From Halomonas sp. MCCC 1A13316 (GTDB lineage: Bacteria; Pseudomonadota; Gammaproteobacteria; Pseudomonadales; Halomonadaceae): a stretch of 64,000 nt of DNA. The notes under the pieces were generated by a model. It saw only the letters and a program-made list of their open reading frames with translations. It was not told the origin of the DNA and searched no databases. Made by a program: the position numbers and the translations under genes. Each line of letters starts with the position of its first letter. Position 1 is the stretch's first letter. Of the stretch, positions 32,775-42,878 are shown piece by piece. The stretch is taken from NCBI RefSeq assembly GCF_014931605.1, contig NZ_CP053382.1:4092001-4156000 (forward strand), given 5' to 3'.

Positions 32775-34475
32775 CTATTTTTCCGCTGCACTCCCGTCGG
32801 ATGTTAGCCATAGCTCTTTCACCCCAGCCCCGGGCATCGTCAGCGGCACGTGTGAAGCGATGATCATGATGCCACTGCCCTGTCGACGACGCAGGCCCAC
32901 CAGTACCTGGCGACGACTCTGCTCGTCCAGTCCGGCCAGCGGTTCGTCCAGCAACAGTAGCGGACGCCCCGCGAGCAGCAGCCGGGCCAGGGCGATGCGA
33001 CGTGCCTGCCCGCCAGAAACCTGAGCGCCATATTCTCCCAGCCTGGTGTCGAGCCCCTCGGGCTGGGCACGTACCCATTCGCCCAGCGCCAGATCCTCCA
33101 GCACATCCCGCAACTCGGCATCGCTAGCCTGCTCATCTCCCAGCCTCAGGTTCTGGGCAAGGGTCATGTCGAAGATGTCCCACTGCTGGGGCAGGTAGCC
33201 AATGGCGTCATCCAGGCGCCACTGTCGATAATCGCGACCATTGAGCTTGAGCTGGCCACTCTGGTGCTCGAATTCTCCAGCGATCACCTCGAGCAAGGTG
33301 GACTTGCCGCAGCCCGAAGGACCACGCAGGCACAAGATCTCACCACCGTGCAGTTCCAGCGATATCTCCTTCGGCCCGGCCAGGGCATTGGGCCAGCGAG
33401 CCGTGACCCGGTTAAGTTCGAGATGCCAAGGCGAAGCTGGCTGTTCTGCCGACGTCGACAGAGGCCCATACGATTCTGTTGTAAGCTGATTGAGTCGGTC
33501 GCGAGCAGCCAGGCTGGCACCCAGCGAGGTAAAACTATTGGCCAGAGGGCTGAGTATCTCACCCAGCGCCAGCATACCCAGCACGGCGGCCAGTAACAGC
33601 GGGACGGAAATCTCGCCCGCCTCGAGCAGGGAGAAGCCCTGCCACACCACTGCCAGGATGCTCAGACCCAGTACCGCCTGCTGCAGCGCTCCGACCCATC
33701 CCGCCAGCCTCAACTGACGCTCATGATGCGTCAGGCAGCGGTGATCGTTTTCGGCAAAGCGCTGGCGGCACGTCTCCCAGCGCCCCCAAAGAAGAAGCGA
33801 GGTGAGGGCGGCCAAGGGCTCCAATAGCGCCTGGCGGCGTTGCTCGGCCAGTTCGGCATCCTGCCGTGCCAGGCGACTACCCTGCCACCAAGTCAGCACT
33901 GGCAGCCCCAGCCACGCGAGCAGCAAGCCGGGTAGCGCGATCCGCAGGAGTGAGACATCGAGCCACGCCAATAACCCTGCCACTGTTAGCACCATCAGCC
34001 CTGCCCAGCCCCATGGCATCCACATGCGCAGCATGAAACGGTCGAGATGATCAATATCGGCTACCAGGCGATGCATGGTAATGACAGCATCGGCATGCCG
34101 CGATTCGGCGCGCAGCGTACGCCTGGTTAAAGCCTCGAAGATTCGACAGCGCAGGTCGCTGAGCAGCCCCAGCGCGGCGCTGTGGGAAGCCATACGCTCA
34201 CCATAACGGCCGGCGGTACGCACGATGGCGCAGAGACGAATCAACGCCGCCGGGCGGAAGTAGTCGAAGCCGAGGGTCGCGGTGGTTGCGACTCCGGCCA
34301 GGGCGGCCGCGGTAATGAACCAACCGGAGATCGCCAACAGCGCCACCACGGCCAGCAGCGTGGCCGTACCGATCAGAAAGGCCAGCGACCAGCCGCCGCG
34401 CCGCAGCCGCCACAGGTCGAGCAGCCGAATCGCAGTGTCCGCCTGGGCTGCCTTGGCACCGGCTACTCGAGACAT
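32775..34475 (-). CDS. cydC: Heterodimeric ABC transporter CydDC, CydC subunit
   Basis: A 566-residue fused membrane/ATPase protein. Six membrane segments (about 25-310) precede an ABC domain with GPSGCGKSTLLE, VSGGQARRIALARLLL and LLLDEPLAGLD. CydDC moves glutathione/cysteine or heme across the inner membrane and is needed to assemble cytochrome bd. The ATG at 34475 overlaps cydD by 13 bp. Confidence 0.94.
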   Translation of the reverse strand: MSRVAGAKAAQADTAIRLLDLWRLRRGGWSLAFLIGTATLLAVVALLAISGWFITAAALAGVATTATLGFDYFRPAALIRLCAIVRTAGRYGERMASHSAALGLLSDLRCRIFEALTRRTLRAESRHADAVITMHRLVADIDHLDRFMLRMWMPWGWAGLMVLTVAGLLAWLDVSLLRIALPGLLLAWLGLPVLTWWQGSRLARQDAELAEQRRQALLEPLAALTSLLLWGRWETCRQRFAENDHRCLTHHERQLRLAGWVGALQQAVLGLSILAVVWQGFSLLEAGEISVPLLLAAVLGMLALGEILSPLANSFTSLGASLAARDRLNQLTTESYGPLSTSAEQPASPWHLELNRVTARWPNALAGPKEISLELHGGEILCLRGPSGCGKSTLLEVIAGEFEHQSGQLKLNGRDYRQWRLDDAIGYLPQQWDIFDMTLAQNLRLGDEQASDAELRDVLEDLALGEWVRAQPEGLDTRLGEYGAQVSGGQARRIALARLLLAGRPLLLLDEPLAGLDEQSRRQVLVGLRRRQGSGIMIIASHVPLTMPGAGVKELWLTSDGSAAEK

Positions 34476-36217
34476 GGCAGCAGCCCCTGCGCATCGGATG
34501 GGCAGAGCCGGCTCCGCCCATCCGGTTTGTCGTCCAGCCGCAGGCAACCGTCCACCCACTCGAGCCCCTCCGCCTCATGGCTCACGATGATGACCGTGCG
34601 GCCGCGGCTGAGCCGCTCGAGCAAGCCGTGAAGCTCCCGCGCCGAGTCCGGATCGAGGTGAGCCGTAGGCTCGTCGAACAGCCACAGCGGCGCCTCGCGC
34701 AATAGCAGTTGGGCCAGTGCCAAGCGCTGCAGTTGGCCACCGGAGAGCCCTTTGCCGCGCTCGCCGAGGATGGTATCCAGCCCTTCACGTGCCGCCAGCA
34801 GCGACCAGAGCCCGACTTGCTCGAGTACGGCGATCAATGCCACTTTCCCGGCTTCGGGGCTGGCCAGACGCAAGTTGTCCCCCACGCTGCCACGCATCAC
34901 GGGCGGCTGCTGACCGAGATAACCCAGGTGACGTTGCCAAGATTCGCGTGAAAGAGAGCTCAGCTCCCGACCATCGACACATAGCGAGCCCTCGTAGGGC
35001 ACGAAACCGAGCATGGCTTCGAGCAGGCTCGATTTGCCGCAACCGCTCTCGCCCTGCACCAGCCATCGCTCGCCGCCTGCCGACTCGAAATCGAGTGGGG
35101 CCAGGCGCCTACGTCCGCCCTCACCCGCCACCGTCACGCCACGACAGAGGATAGACGGAGGGCCGTCCAGGGTGACGGCCTGGCCATCCGAGGGCTGCCA
35201 TGTCTCGGCATCGAGCAGCGGTATCAGCTCCTGCATGGCACCCTCGGCTTCGGCACGGGCATGGTAGTCGGCGCCCAGTTGGCGTAGCGGGGCATAGAAC
35301 TCCGGCGCCAGCAGCAGGATGAGCAGCGCTCCCTGATAGGGTACCGGCACTTCACCCTGGGCCCAGGGAAGCAGCCCCAGCAGGCCAAGCCCCAGATAGA
35401 GCGCCACCAAGGCGATGGCCAGAGCCGCAAAGAATTCCAGTACCGCACCGGACAAGAAAGCTAGCCGCAGTACGCCGAGGGTGCGGCTGCGATAGGCTTC
35501 GCTGGCATCAGCGATCCGCCGTGCAGCCTGGGATGTGGCATTCAACCGCTTCAGGGTGGCCATGCCGCGGGCGAGATCGAGAAAGCTGCCGCCCAGGCGC
35601 GCCAGCGCCGTCAGTTGGCGTTGGCTGGCCTCGGCAGCCGCCCGACCCACCAGAACCATGAAAAGCGGCACCAAGGGTGCGGTCAGCAGCATCAATCCCG
35701 CGGCCAACGGGCTGAGCAGTGAAACCACCAGAACCAGCATCAGCGGCACGGCAATGACGAGTTGGCGCTGGACGTGGTAGCGGCTGACATAACCGTCCAG
35801 GGCATCGATGTGCTCCAGGACCTGAGTACCCAGGGCGCCATCGCTGCCCAAGTTGCGTCGCGCCGGCCCCAGCCGCCCCAGACTTTCCAGCAGCTGGCCA
35901 CGCAGGCCAGCCCGGACCCCGCGGCTGGCCACCCGCGTCAACACTTCGCGACCGTACTGTAGCAACGGGCGCAGCACAAGGCAGGCGGCCAGGCCTGCCA
36001 GCCACGCTACAGGCGGCGCAAACCGCGCCACCTCTCCCTGCCAGGCGAGAATGGCATGCGCAAAGATGCTGGCCAGAAGCCAGCTCTGTACGATTAATAA
36101 AATGCAGCCGCCCAGCGCCAGCAGAAACGCACCGCGTAGCCGCCAGCGCTGCGGCGTCAGGCAGCGGCGCAGCCGCTGCCCCGGGTCGAGTGGCTCGTCA
36201 GTCGCGCCTTTCGGCAT
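34463..36217 (-). CDS. cydD: Heterodimeric ABC transporter CydDC, CydD subunit
   Basis: A 584-residue partner of CydC, with six membrane segments and an ABC domain: GESGCGKSSLLEAML, LSGGQLQRLALAQLLL and LFDEPTAHLD. Start at 36217 is used because an AAGGCGA site precedes it; the start overlaps the cydX end by 20 bp. Together with cydC it forms the last part of the cydABXDC unit. Confidence 0.94.
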   Translation of the reverse strand: MPKGATDEPLDPGQRLRRCLTPQRWRLRGAFLLALGGCILLIVQSWLLASIFAHAILAWQGEVARFAPPVAWLAGLAACLVLRPLLQYGREVLTRVASRGVRAGLRGQLLESLGRLGPARRNLGSDGALGTQVLEHIDALDGYVSRYHVQRQLVIAVPLMLVLVVSLLSPLAAGLMLLTAPLVPLFMVLVGRAAAEASQRQLTALARLGGSFLDLARGMATLKRLNATSQAARRIADASEAYRSRTLGVLRLAFLSGAVLEFFAALAIALVALYLGLGLLGLLPWAQGEVPVPYQGALLILLLAPEFYAPLRQLGADYHARAEAEGAMQELIPLLDAETWQPSDGQAVTLDGPPSILCRGVTVAGEGGRRRLAPLDFESAGGERWLVQGESGCGKSSLLEAMLGFVPYEGSLCVDGRELSSLSRESWQRHLGYLGQQPPVMRGSVGDNLRLASPEAGKVALIAVLEQVGLWSLLAAREGLDTILGERGKGLSGGQLQRLALAQLLLREAPLWLFDEPTAHLDPDSARELHGLLERLSRGRTVIIVSHEAEGLEWVDGCLRLDDKPDGRSRLCPSDAQGLLPCLE

Positions 36218-36317
36218 CGGATTCGCCTTCAAAGCCGTTGAGCTCCAGCCACATGGCGTTGAGGATGCCAAGGGAAGCAGCCAGCGTGACACCAAGTATC
36301 CAGGTGAAATACCACAT
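36198..36317 (-). CDS. cydX: Cytochrome bd small subunit CydX
   Basis: A 39-residue protein beginning MWYFTWILGVTLAASLGILN, the single-helix pattern of CydX/YbgT, with Trp and Glu (MWLEL) following the helix. It stabilizes the heme-containing CydAB core. It starts 11 bp after cydB, has a GAGGAG site, and overlaps cydD by 20 bp. Confidence 0.93.
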   Translation of the reverse strand: MWYFTWILGVTLAASLGILNAMWLELNGFEGESDAERRD

Positions 36318-36328
36318 AGGACTACTCC

Positions 36329-37465
36329 TCAGTAGAGCGACTTGTCGTTGTCACGGATGTACTGCTCGTCGAGCCGGCCCCGCATGACGTAATAGCTCCA
36401 TGCGGTATAGGCCAGTACCAGCGGCACGAAGAGGCAGACCACCCAGAACATGATGGTCAGGGTCAATTCGCTTGCCGTTGCATCCCACATGGTCAGGCTA
36501 TGGTTGGGCACCAGCGAGGAGGGCATCACGAACGGAAACATGGTGATGCCGGTGGTGACGATGACCATGGTCATGGCCAGCGAAGAACTGGTGAATGCCA
36601 GTACCCGACGTCCTACCTGCAGCGCCCAGGAGCACACGACGAAGCCCGCCACGCCTAGCAGGGGCAGGAGCCACAGCAGGGGAAAGCGGCCGTAATTGGC
36701 GAGCCAACCACCGGCGCTAACCTCCACCAGTTTGTCGACGGTTCGGTTGGAGCCGTTGGTATCGATCACGCTCGTGACCAGATAGCCATCGATTCCCACG
36801 ATCAGCCAGATGCCGCCCAGCACGAACAGTACGGCACAGGCCAGGGCGGTAAGGCGGCCGATCGCCGCGCTGCGCTGCATCAGCTCGCCCTCGGTCTTGA
36901 GCTGCAGCCACGCTGCCCCATGGGTGACGAACATCAGCAGACTGAGCAGGCCGGCCAAAAGGGCAAACGGATTGAGCAACCCCAGCAGACCGCCTTGGTA
37001 ATCCAGGCGAAGGATGTCGTCGAACTGGAAAGGGACCCCCTGAAGCAGGTTGCCGAAGGCGACACCGAAGATCAGCGCCGGCACGGCCGAGCCAACGGTC
37101 AGGGCCCAATCCCAACGGCTTCGCCAAGAGGGATTGTCGAGCTTGGAGCGGTAGTCGAAGGCCAACGGCCGCAGGAATAACGCAAACAGCGTGAGCATCA
37201 AGGCCAGGTAGAAGCCGTTGAAGGCGGCGGCATAGACCGGCGGCCAGGCGGCGAACAAGGCGCCACCTGCCGTCACCAGCCACACCTGGTTGCCATCCCA
37301 ATGAGGCGCTACCGAATTGATCATAACGCGCCGCTCCTCGTCGTTCTGCCCGACGATCTTGAGCAGGCTGGCGACGCCCATGTCGAATCCATCGGTGATG
37401 GCAAAACCGATCAGCAGGACACCGATCAATACCCACCAGATGAAACGGAGCATTTCGTAGTCCAT
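36329..37465 (-). CDS. cydB: Cytochrome bd oxidase subunit II
   Basis: A 378-residue membrane protein with about nine helices, starting MDYEMLRFIWWVLIG. Conserved GFDMGV and HWDGNQVWL segments match CydB. The second of two close ATGs (37465) is chosen because the AGGAGG site has proper spacing to it; the first ATG is 1 nt from that site. The start overlaps the cydA end. It pairs with CydA in the quinol oxidase. Confidence 0.95.
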   Translation of the reverse strand: MDYEMLRFIWWVLIGVLLIGFAITDGFDMGVASLLKIVGQNDEERRVMINSVAPHWDGNQVWLVTAGGALFAAWPPVYAAAFNGFYLALMLTLFALFLRPLAFDYRSKLDNPSWRSRWDWALTVGSAVPALIFGVAFGNLLQGVPFQFDDILRLDYQGGLLGLLNPFALLAGLLSLLMFVTHGAAWLQLKTEGELMQRSAAIGRLTALACAVLFVLGGIWLIVGIDGYLVTSVIDTNGSNRTVDKLVEVSAGGWLANYGRFPLLWLLPLLGVAGFVVCSWALQVGRRVLAFTSSSLAMTMVIVTTGITMFPFVMPSSLVPNHSLTMWDATASELTLTIMFWVVCLFVPLVLAYTAWSYYVMRGRLDEQYIRDNDKSLY

Positions 37466-37467
37466 GG

Positions 37468-39033
37468 TCATGCCTCCTGAATGCCGAGCCCATCGATGGA
37501 AGTCGTGTCCTTGGGCTTGCCGCCCGTGCCCGAGGGCCCCTTGCGTGCGAAGTGCTGCATCAGCCAGATCTCGATGGCGACGAAGATCGTATAGAGCACG
37601 CCGATGGTCACGAGGGTGAAGAGCACTTGGTTGACGGTGAGATGGGAGACCGCGATGTGAACCGGCAAAATTTCGCCGATCGCCCAAGGCTGGCGTCCAT
37701 ATTCGGCAACGAACCAGCCTGCCTCGGAGGCGATCCAGGGCAAGGGCAGACTGAATAGGGCGAAGCGCAGCAGCCACGGTGATGCTTCGGGCCGCCGGCG
37801 CACGCTGTGCCAGAACGCCAGCGCAAACAGCAACAGCATGGCGAAGCCGGCCGCCACCATCAGGCGGAACGACCAGAATAGCGGCCACACCTTGGGAATC
37901 GAGGCTTCGACCGCCTGGTCGATTTCGAAAGGTTGAACGTTGGTCATGTCCTCTGCAGAGGCACTGAGCAACAAGCCATAGCCGAGGTCGTCTCGCACCT
38001 CCTCGAAGCGGGCGGCATCCGCTTCGCCGGCTGCCCCACTGCGCAGCAGGCGCATCAGCGTATAGGCTTCCTGACCGCTGATCATGCGCTCGCGATGCTG
38101 CTCCTTCAGTTCCCGAATGCCGGTTACCTCTTCCGTCCAGGAGCGGGTCGCGATCAACCCCATCACCGCGGGGATACGAACGGCATAATCGGTTCGCTGC
38201 TCTGCTTCGTTGGGCAGTCCGATGAGCGTGAAGGCGGCCGGCGCCGGATGCGTTTCCCACTCCGCCTCGATGGCGGCGAGCTTGACCTTCTGGACGTCCC
38301 CCAGCTCGTAGCCGGACTCATCGCCGAGTACGATCACCGACAAGGCGCTGGCCAGGCCAAACGCAGAAGCAATGGCGAAACTGCGACGGGCGAAAGCGAC
38401 TTCACGGTTCTTCAATAGGTACCAGCTGGAGATCGCCAGCACGAAGATCGATCCCGTTACGTATCCCGCCGAGACGGTATGCACGAACTTAACCTGGGCA
38501 ACGGGGTTGAAGAGCACCTCACTGAAGCTCACCAATTCCATGCGCATAGTGTCGAGATTGAATTCAGAGCCGATGGGATGCTGCATCCAGCCATTCGCTA
38601 TCAGAATCCATAGCGCCGAAAGATTGGTGGCCAGCGCCATCAGCCAGGTCACGGCCAGATGCTTGCGCTTCGACAGGCGATCCCAGCCGAAGAAGAACAA
38701 TCCGACCAGGGTCGACTCGAGGAAGAAGGCCATCAGCGCTTCAATGGCGAGAGGCGCGCCGAAAATATCGCCGACATAGTGGGAGTAGTAGGACCAGTTG
38801 GTACCGAACTGGAACTCCATGGCAATTCCGGTCGTGACACCCAGGGCAAAGTTGATTCCGAAGAGTTTTCCCCAGAACTTCGTCATGTCGCGATAAATGG
38901 TTTTACCGGTCATGACATAGACCGATTCCATGATCGCCAGAAGGATCGAAAGCCCAAGAGTTAAAGGGACGAAAAGGAAGTGCACCATCGCCGTAAAGGC
39001 GAACTGCAGTCTGGATAGTTCTACGATGTCCAT
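37468..39033 (-). CDS. cydA: Cytochrome bd oxidase subunit I
   Basis: A 521-residue heme-bearing subunit, close to E. coli CydA in length, with a long Q-loop region. His18 (FTAMVHFLF) corresponds to the high-spin heme ligand; VHTVSAGY carries the b558 ligand region and GRQPW is present. It oxidizes quinol and reduces O2 to water. First gene of cydABXDC. The ATG at 39033 has a GGAG site; 39045 would be a TTG. A perfect FNR box lies about 100 bp upstream. Confidence 0.96.
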   Translation of the reverse strand: MDIVELSRLQFAFTAMVHFLFVPLTLGLSILLAIMESVYVMTGKTIYRDMTKFWGKLFGINFALGVTTGIAMEFQFGTNWSYYSHYVGDIFGAPLAIEALMAFFLESTLVGLFFFGWDRLSKRKHLAVTWLMALATNLSALWILIANGWMQHPIGSEFNLDTMRMELVSFSEVLFNPVAQVKFVHTVSAGYVTGSIFVLAISSWYLLKNREVAFARRSFAIASAFGLASALSVIVLGDESGYELGDVQKVKLAAIEAEWETHPAPAAFTLIGLPNEAEQRTDYAVRIPAVMGLIATRSWTEEVTGIRELKEQHRERMISGQEAYTLMRLLRSGAAGEADAARFEEVRDDLGYGLLLSASAEDMTNVQPFEIDQAVEASIPKVWPLFWSFRLMVAAGFAMLLLFALAFWHSVRRRPEASPWLLRFALFSLPLPWIASEAGWFVAEYGRQPWAIGEILPVHIAVSHLTVNQVLFTLVTIGVLYTIFVAIEIWLMQHFARKGPSGTGGKPKDTTSIDGLGIQEA

Positions 39034-39126
39034 CAGTGACTCCAAGACAGAAGGAGGCTAAGGAGCGCGCACCCAAAGCACGCTGCATCACTGGGAATAA
39101 CTATAGAACCAGCGCCACAGCGAATA

Positions 39127-39140
39127 TTGATCTTGATCAA
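39127..39140. promoter_or_regulatory. FNR/ANR box in the 367-bp cydA-MATE divergent region
   Basis: TTGAT-CTTG-ATCAA, a perfect match to the FNR/ANR consensus, about 100 bp upstream of the cydA start. Oxygen-limitation control of cydABXDC is the likely effect. The divergent MATE gene starts about 260 bp away on the other side. A short palindrome AAATAG-AATA-CTATTT lies at 39166-39181. The rest of 39034-39400 is A+T-rich with no gene seen. Confidence 0.85.
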
Positions 39141-39400
39141 GTAAATCGAGATGGCATTTTGAAGTAAATAGAATACTATTTAAGAACGAGTCATTAATCG
39201 GCCAAGCGAGACAACTTGTCGCAGACCCAAGTCAAACTTTCCCGTGGTTATTATCTCATCATGTGCTAGAGATCCTTATTTATCGTTACCAAGCTCATCT
39301 ATTCGGGTAAATGCAGGCGTTCATCCTCTCGACGGGCTTCGGTTGCGTTGTCCCGTTTCTGACGCCATCCTGCTCGATTGGCCCAACACTGGAACAAGAC

Positions 39401-40789
39401 GTGGCGACCCAGAAAGCCGAGACACCTGCCGCCGCGCGACGGCGTATCTGGACCCTGGCCTGGCCGATCATCCTCTCCAACATCACCGTGCCGCTGCTCG
39501 GCCTGGTGGATACTGCGGTGGTCGGCCACCTGCCCGATTCGCGCTACCTGGCCAGCGTAACGCTGGGCGCCACCCTGTTCAGCTTCCTCTACTGGGGTTT
39601 CGGCTTCCTGCGCATGGGCACCACCGGACTGACCTCCCAAGCGGTGGGCCGCGAGAGCGACAGCGAGGTGCGCAACCTGCTGGGCCAAGCGCTGTTGATG
39701 GCCATGGGCATCGGGGCGCTGCTGATCCTGTTTTCCAGCCCGTTGATAACTCTTGGCCTGTGGCTGCTCGACGGCAGCGAGGTCGCCACCCGGCTGGCAG
39801 CCGAATATGCCCAGATCCGCATCCTTTCGGCACCGGCGGTGCTGGCCAACTACGCCATCCTCGGCTGGTTCCTGGGCCAGCAGAACTCGCGCGTGACGCT
39901 GGCCATCCTGGTGCTGACCAACAGCGTCAACATCGCCCTCGACCTGCTGTTCGTCGTCGGGCTCGGCATGACCAGCGACGGCGTGGCCTGGGCCACGGTG
40001 ATCGCCGACTATACCGCGCTGGCCTTCGGCACTTGGCTGGTCGCCCGCCAGTTGAAGCTGCTGCAGGGTCGCTTCCTGCGCGAGCGGTTGTTCCGCTTGA
40101 GCGCTTACGGCGAGCTGTTTCAGGTCAATGCCAATCTGTTCCTGCGCACCCTGGGGCTGCTGTTCGCCATGGCGTTCTTCACCTCGCGGGGAGCGGCACA
40201 GGGCGATACCATACTGGCCGCCAATGCCGTACTGATGCAGTTCATCATGCTGACCAGCTACGCCCTGGATGGCTTCGCCCATGCCGCCGAGGCTACCACC
40301 GGACGCGCCGTGGGCCGGCAGCGCTGGGAAGAGTTCGGTTCTGCCGTGCGCGCTGCCGCCTGGTTCTCGCTGACCACGGCCACTTTCGCGGCGCTCGCCT
40401 TCGCCCTGGTTGGCCATGCTCTCATCGCCCTGCTGACCGGCCTGCCGGAAGTACGGGAAACGGCCGGCGATTACTTGCCCTGGATGGTGGCCATGCCGTT
40501 GATTGCGGTGTGGAGCTACCTGCTCGACGGCGTGTTCATCGGCGCCACCGCGATCCGCGAGATGCGCAACAGTATCTTTGTCGCCCTGGCCGCCTATCTG
40601 CCCATTTGGTGGTTGACACGGGCGCTTGCCGCCCCCGGCTACGAGAACCATGCCCTGTGGCTGGCGTTTCTCTCCTTCACCGTGGTGCGGTCGCTGGTAC
40701 TGATTAGCTACTATTGGCACCATCGACGCAGCCACTGGCGACATAGAGATTACGACGTAGCGTCACAACCATTTCGCACCAGCCGTTGA
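39401..40789 (+). CDS. MATE-family (DinF-like) efflux transporter
   Basis: From the GTG at 39401 the product has 462 residues and twelve membrane segments, the usual MATE/DinF size. The N-terminal LAWPIILSNITVPLLGLVDTAVVGHL is a DinF-type opening. The family uses H+ or Na+ gradients to export cations or other drugs. An open frame extends to an ATG at 39311 but that would add 30 residues without match; the GTG has only a weak site, so the start is uncertain. Confidence 0.86.
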   Translation: MATQKAETPAAARRRIWTLAWPIILSNITVPLLGLVDTAVVGHLPDSRYLASVTLGATLFSFLYWGFGFLRMGTTGLTSQAVGRESDSEVRNLLGQALLMAMGIGALLILFSSPLITLGLWLLDGSEVATRLAAEYAQIRILSAPAVLANYAILGWFLGQQNSRVTLAILVLTNSVNIALDLLFVVGLGMTSDGVAWATVIADYTALAFGTWLVARQLKLLQGRFLRERLFRLSAYGELFQVNANLFLRTLGLLFAMAFFTSRGAAQGDTILAANAVLMQFIMLTSYALDGFAHAAEATTGRAVGRQRWEEFGSAVRAAAWFSLTTATFAALAFALVGHALIALLTGLPEVRETAGDYLPWMVAMPLIAVWSYLLDGVFIGATAIREMRNSIFVALAAYLPIWWLTRALAAPGYENHALWLAFLSFTVVRSLVLISYYWHHRRSHWRHRDYDVASQPFRTSR

Positions 40790-40879
40790 AACCGCTCCAC
40801 ATCGGATAGTTAGGGCAAGGCGTTACGTTTGCGCTACTTTTCCTTAACGCACCCAGGATAAACAGAAGAAGCGACTGCC

Positions 40880-42190
40880 ATGCTCAGATTCCTTTCAAGA
40901 CCTGCCGTCCGGCTGGTCGATCGTTACCTGCCGGATCCGTTCATCTTCGTACTGCTGTTGACGATCATCGCCGCTGCCGCCGCGATCGGCGTGGAGCGCC
41001 AGACACCTCTGGCCGTGATGCGATTCTGGGGCGATGGCTTCTGGAATCTGCTGACGTTTTCCATGCAGATGCTGCTGATTCTGGTGACCGGCTTCATGCT
41101 TGCCAGCTCACCACCGGTCAAGCGACTGCTGCAGAGGCTCGCCGGCCTGGCCCGAAATGCCGGTCATGCCATCCTGTTGGTGACGCTGGTGTCGCTAGTG
41201 GCCAGCTGGATCAACTGGGGCTTCGGCCTGGTGGTGGGTGCGCTGTTCGCCAAGGAGCTGGCGCGCCTGGTGCGGGTCGATTATCGCCTGCTGGTGGCCA
41301 GTGCCTACTCCGGCTTCGTGGTCTGGCACGGGGGCCTGGCCGGCTCCATCCCGCTGACCATCGCCACCGAGGGCCACTTCACCGCCGACCAGATCGGCGT
41401 GATCGGCACCGGCTCGACCATCTTCGCTTTCTTCAACCTGGCATTGGTGGCCTGCCTGTTCGTCGCCATTCCGCTGGTCAACCGAGCCATGCTTCCCGAG
41501 GACAAGGACAGCGTCTATGTCGACCCCAAGCTGCTCGACGACGGTTCCGCTACGCGGCCGCGAATCACTCGCCCGGCCGAGCGCCTGGAGAACAGCACTA
41601 CCCTCGCCTGGCTGGTCGGCATACCTGGGGTAATCTTCCTGCTCGATCACTTCGTGCTGCGCAACGGCGGCCTGAACCTCAACATCGTCAACTTCATGTT
41701 CCTGTTTCTGGCCATCGTGCTGCATCGCACCCCACGCAGCCTGCTGGAAAGCCTCAACGAGGCAATCAAGGGCGGTGCCGGCATCGTCATCCAGTTCCCC
41801 TTCTATGCCGGCATCATGGCCATCATGGTGCAGTCGGGGCTGGCGGAGACCATGTCCGAGGGGCTGATTTCCTTAGCCACCGAGACGTCGCTGCCATTCT
41901 GGTCGTTCATCAGCGCCGGTATCGTCAATCTGTTCGTACCCTCCGGCGGTGGGCAGTGGGCGGTACAGGCACCGGTCATGCTGCCGGCGGCCGAGGCGCT
42001 CGGCGTGGACGTCTCGCGCGTGGCCATGTCCGTCGCCTGGGGCGACGCCTGGACCAACCTGCTGCAGCCGTTCTGGGCGCTGCCGGTGCTCGCCATAGCC
42101 GGCCTGAAGGCCAAGGACATCATGGGCTACTGCCTGATCCAGTTGATCATCACCGGGGTGATCATCTCGGTGGGCCTGACCTGGTTCTAG
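40880..42190 (+). CDS. Short-chain fatty acid transporter (AtoE-like)
   Basis: A 436-residue protein with about ten to twelve membrane segments, matching AtoE/TIGR00366: SWINWGFGLVVGALFAKELAR, SGFVVWHGGLAGSIPL and VPSGGGQWAVQAP. AtoE takes up short-chain fatty acids such as butyrate or acetoacetate. It is a single gene 90 bp after the MATE gene; no ato degradation genes lie beside it. Substrate is inferred from family. Confidence 0.87.
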   Translation: MLRFLSRPAVRLVDRYLPDPFIFVLLLTIIAAAAAIGVERQTPLAVMRFWGDGFWNLLTFSMQMLLILVTGFMLASSPPVKRLLQRLAGLARNAGHAILLVTLVSLVASWINWGFGLVVGALFAKELARLVRVDYRLLVASAYSGFVVWHGGLAGSIPLTIATEGHFTADQIGVIGTGSTIFAFFNLALVACLFVAIPLVNRAMLPEDKDSVYVDPKLLDDGSATRPRITRPAERLENSTTLAWLVGIPGVIFLLDHFVLRNGGLNLNIVNFMFLFLAIVLHRTPRSLLESLNEAIKGGAGIVIQFPFYAGIMAIMVQSGLAETMSEGLISLATETSLPFWSFISAGIVNLFVPSGGGQWAVQAPVMLPAAEALGVDVSRVAMSVAWGDAWTNLLQPFWALPVLAIAGLKAKDIMGYCLIQLIITGVIISVGLTWF

Positions 42191-42356
42191 GTTTTTCCCA
42201 AGCCCGATAGCGGCCCCGGCGGTGTGGGGCCGCCTCCTCAGGGACAAGCGCCGGGACGAGCCGGCACCAGCAGTTGGTGACCGCTGCTCCGATCGCTGGT
42301 CCCATCCTGCAGCGAAGACGGTATGCTGAGGCAAACCCGACAATGGAAACGCCTCG

Positions 42357-42866
42357 ATGGACGAACATGCCCTGCCCGGCCAGCACGAATTGATCATGAC
42401 CGTGCTGATGACCCCCGACATGGCCAACTTCAGCGGCAAGGTGCACGGCGGCGCCATCCTCAAGAAGCTCGACGAGGTGGCCTATGCCTGCGCCAGCCGC
42501 TACTCAGGCCACTACGTCGTGACCCTTTCCGTCGACCAGGTGTTGTTCAAGCAGCCGATTCACGTCGGCGAGCTGGTCACCTTCCTGGCCTGCGTCAATC
42601 ACGTGGGACGTTCCTCGATGGAGATCGGCATTAAGGTGGTGGCCGAAGACATCCAGCGCAAGTTGATCCGCCATACCAACAGCTGCTACCTGACCATGGT
42701 GGCGGTGGATGCGGACGGCAAGCCCGCTCGGGTACCGCCGCTGGCGCTGAAGACATCACTGCAAAAACTGCGTTTCGACAAGGCGGCACTGCGCAAGAAG
42801 TTGCGCAAACAGGCCGAAGAGGCCGAGCGTCGTACCCAGGCAGAGCATGGGCAGAGTGCGAAATAG
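42357..42866 (+). CDS. Acyl-CoA thioesterase (YciA/hotdog family)
   Basis: A 169-residue hotdog-fold protein: MANFSGKVHGGAILKKLDEVAYACASRYSG is the acyl-CoA hydrolase signature with the catalytic-site Asp/Glu. The C-terminal tail is Lys/Arg/Glu-rich and probably disordered or helical. It hydrolyses acyl-CoA thioesters; chain-length preference unknown. It is preceded by a G+C hairpin that may end the AtoE-like gene. Confidence 0.86.
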   Translation: MDEHALPGQHELIMTVLMTPDMANFSGKVHGGAILKKLDEVAYACASRYSGHYVVTLSVDQVLFKQPIHVGELVTFLACVNHVGRSSMEIGIKVVAEDIQRKLIRHTNSCYLTMVAVDADGKPARVPPLALKTSLQKLRFDKAALRKKLRKQAEEAERRTQAEHGQSAK

Positions 42867-42878
42867 AGAAACAGAAAT

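Noticed and set aside
39299..40744. A 481-codon minus-strand frame opposite the MATE gene
   Set aside because: Its Gln/His/Gly-rich product has no membrane or domain pattern, while the plus-strand frame gives a normal twelve-helix MATE protein.
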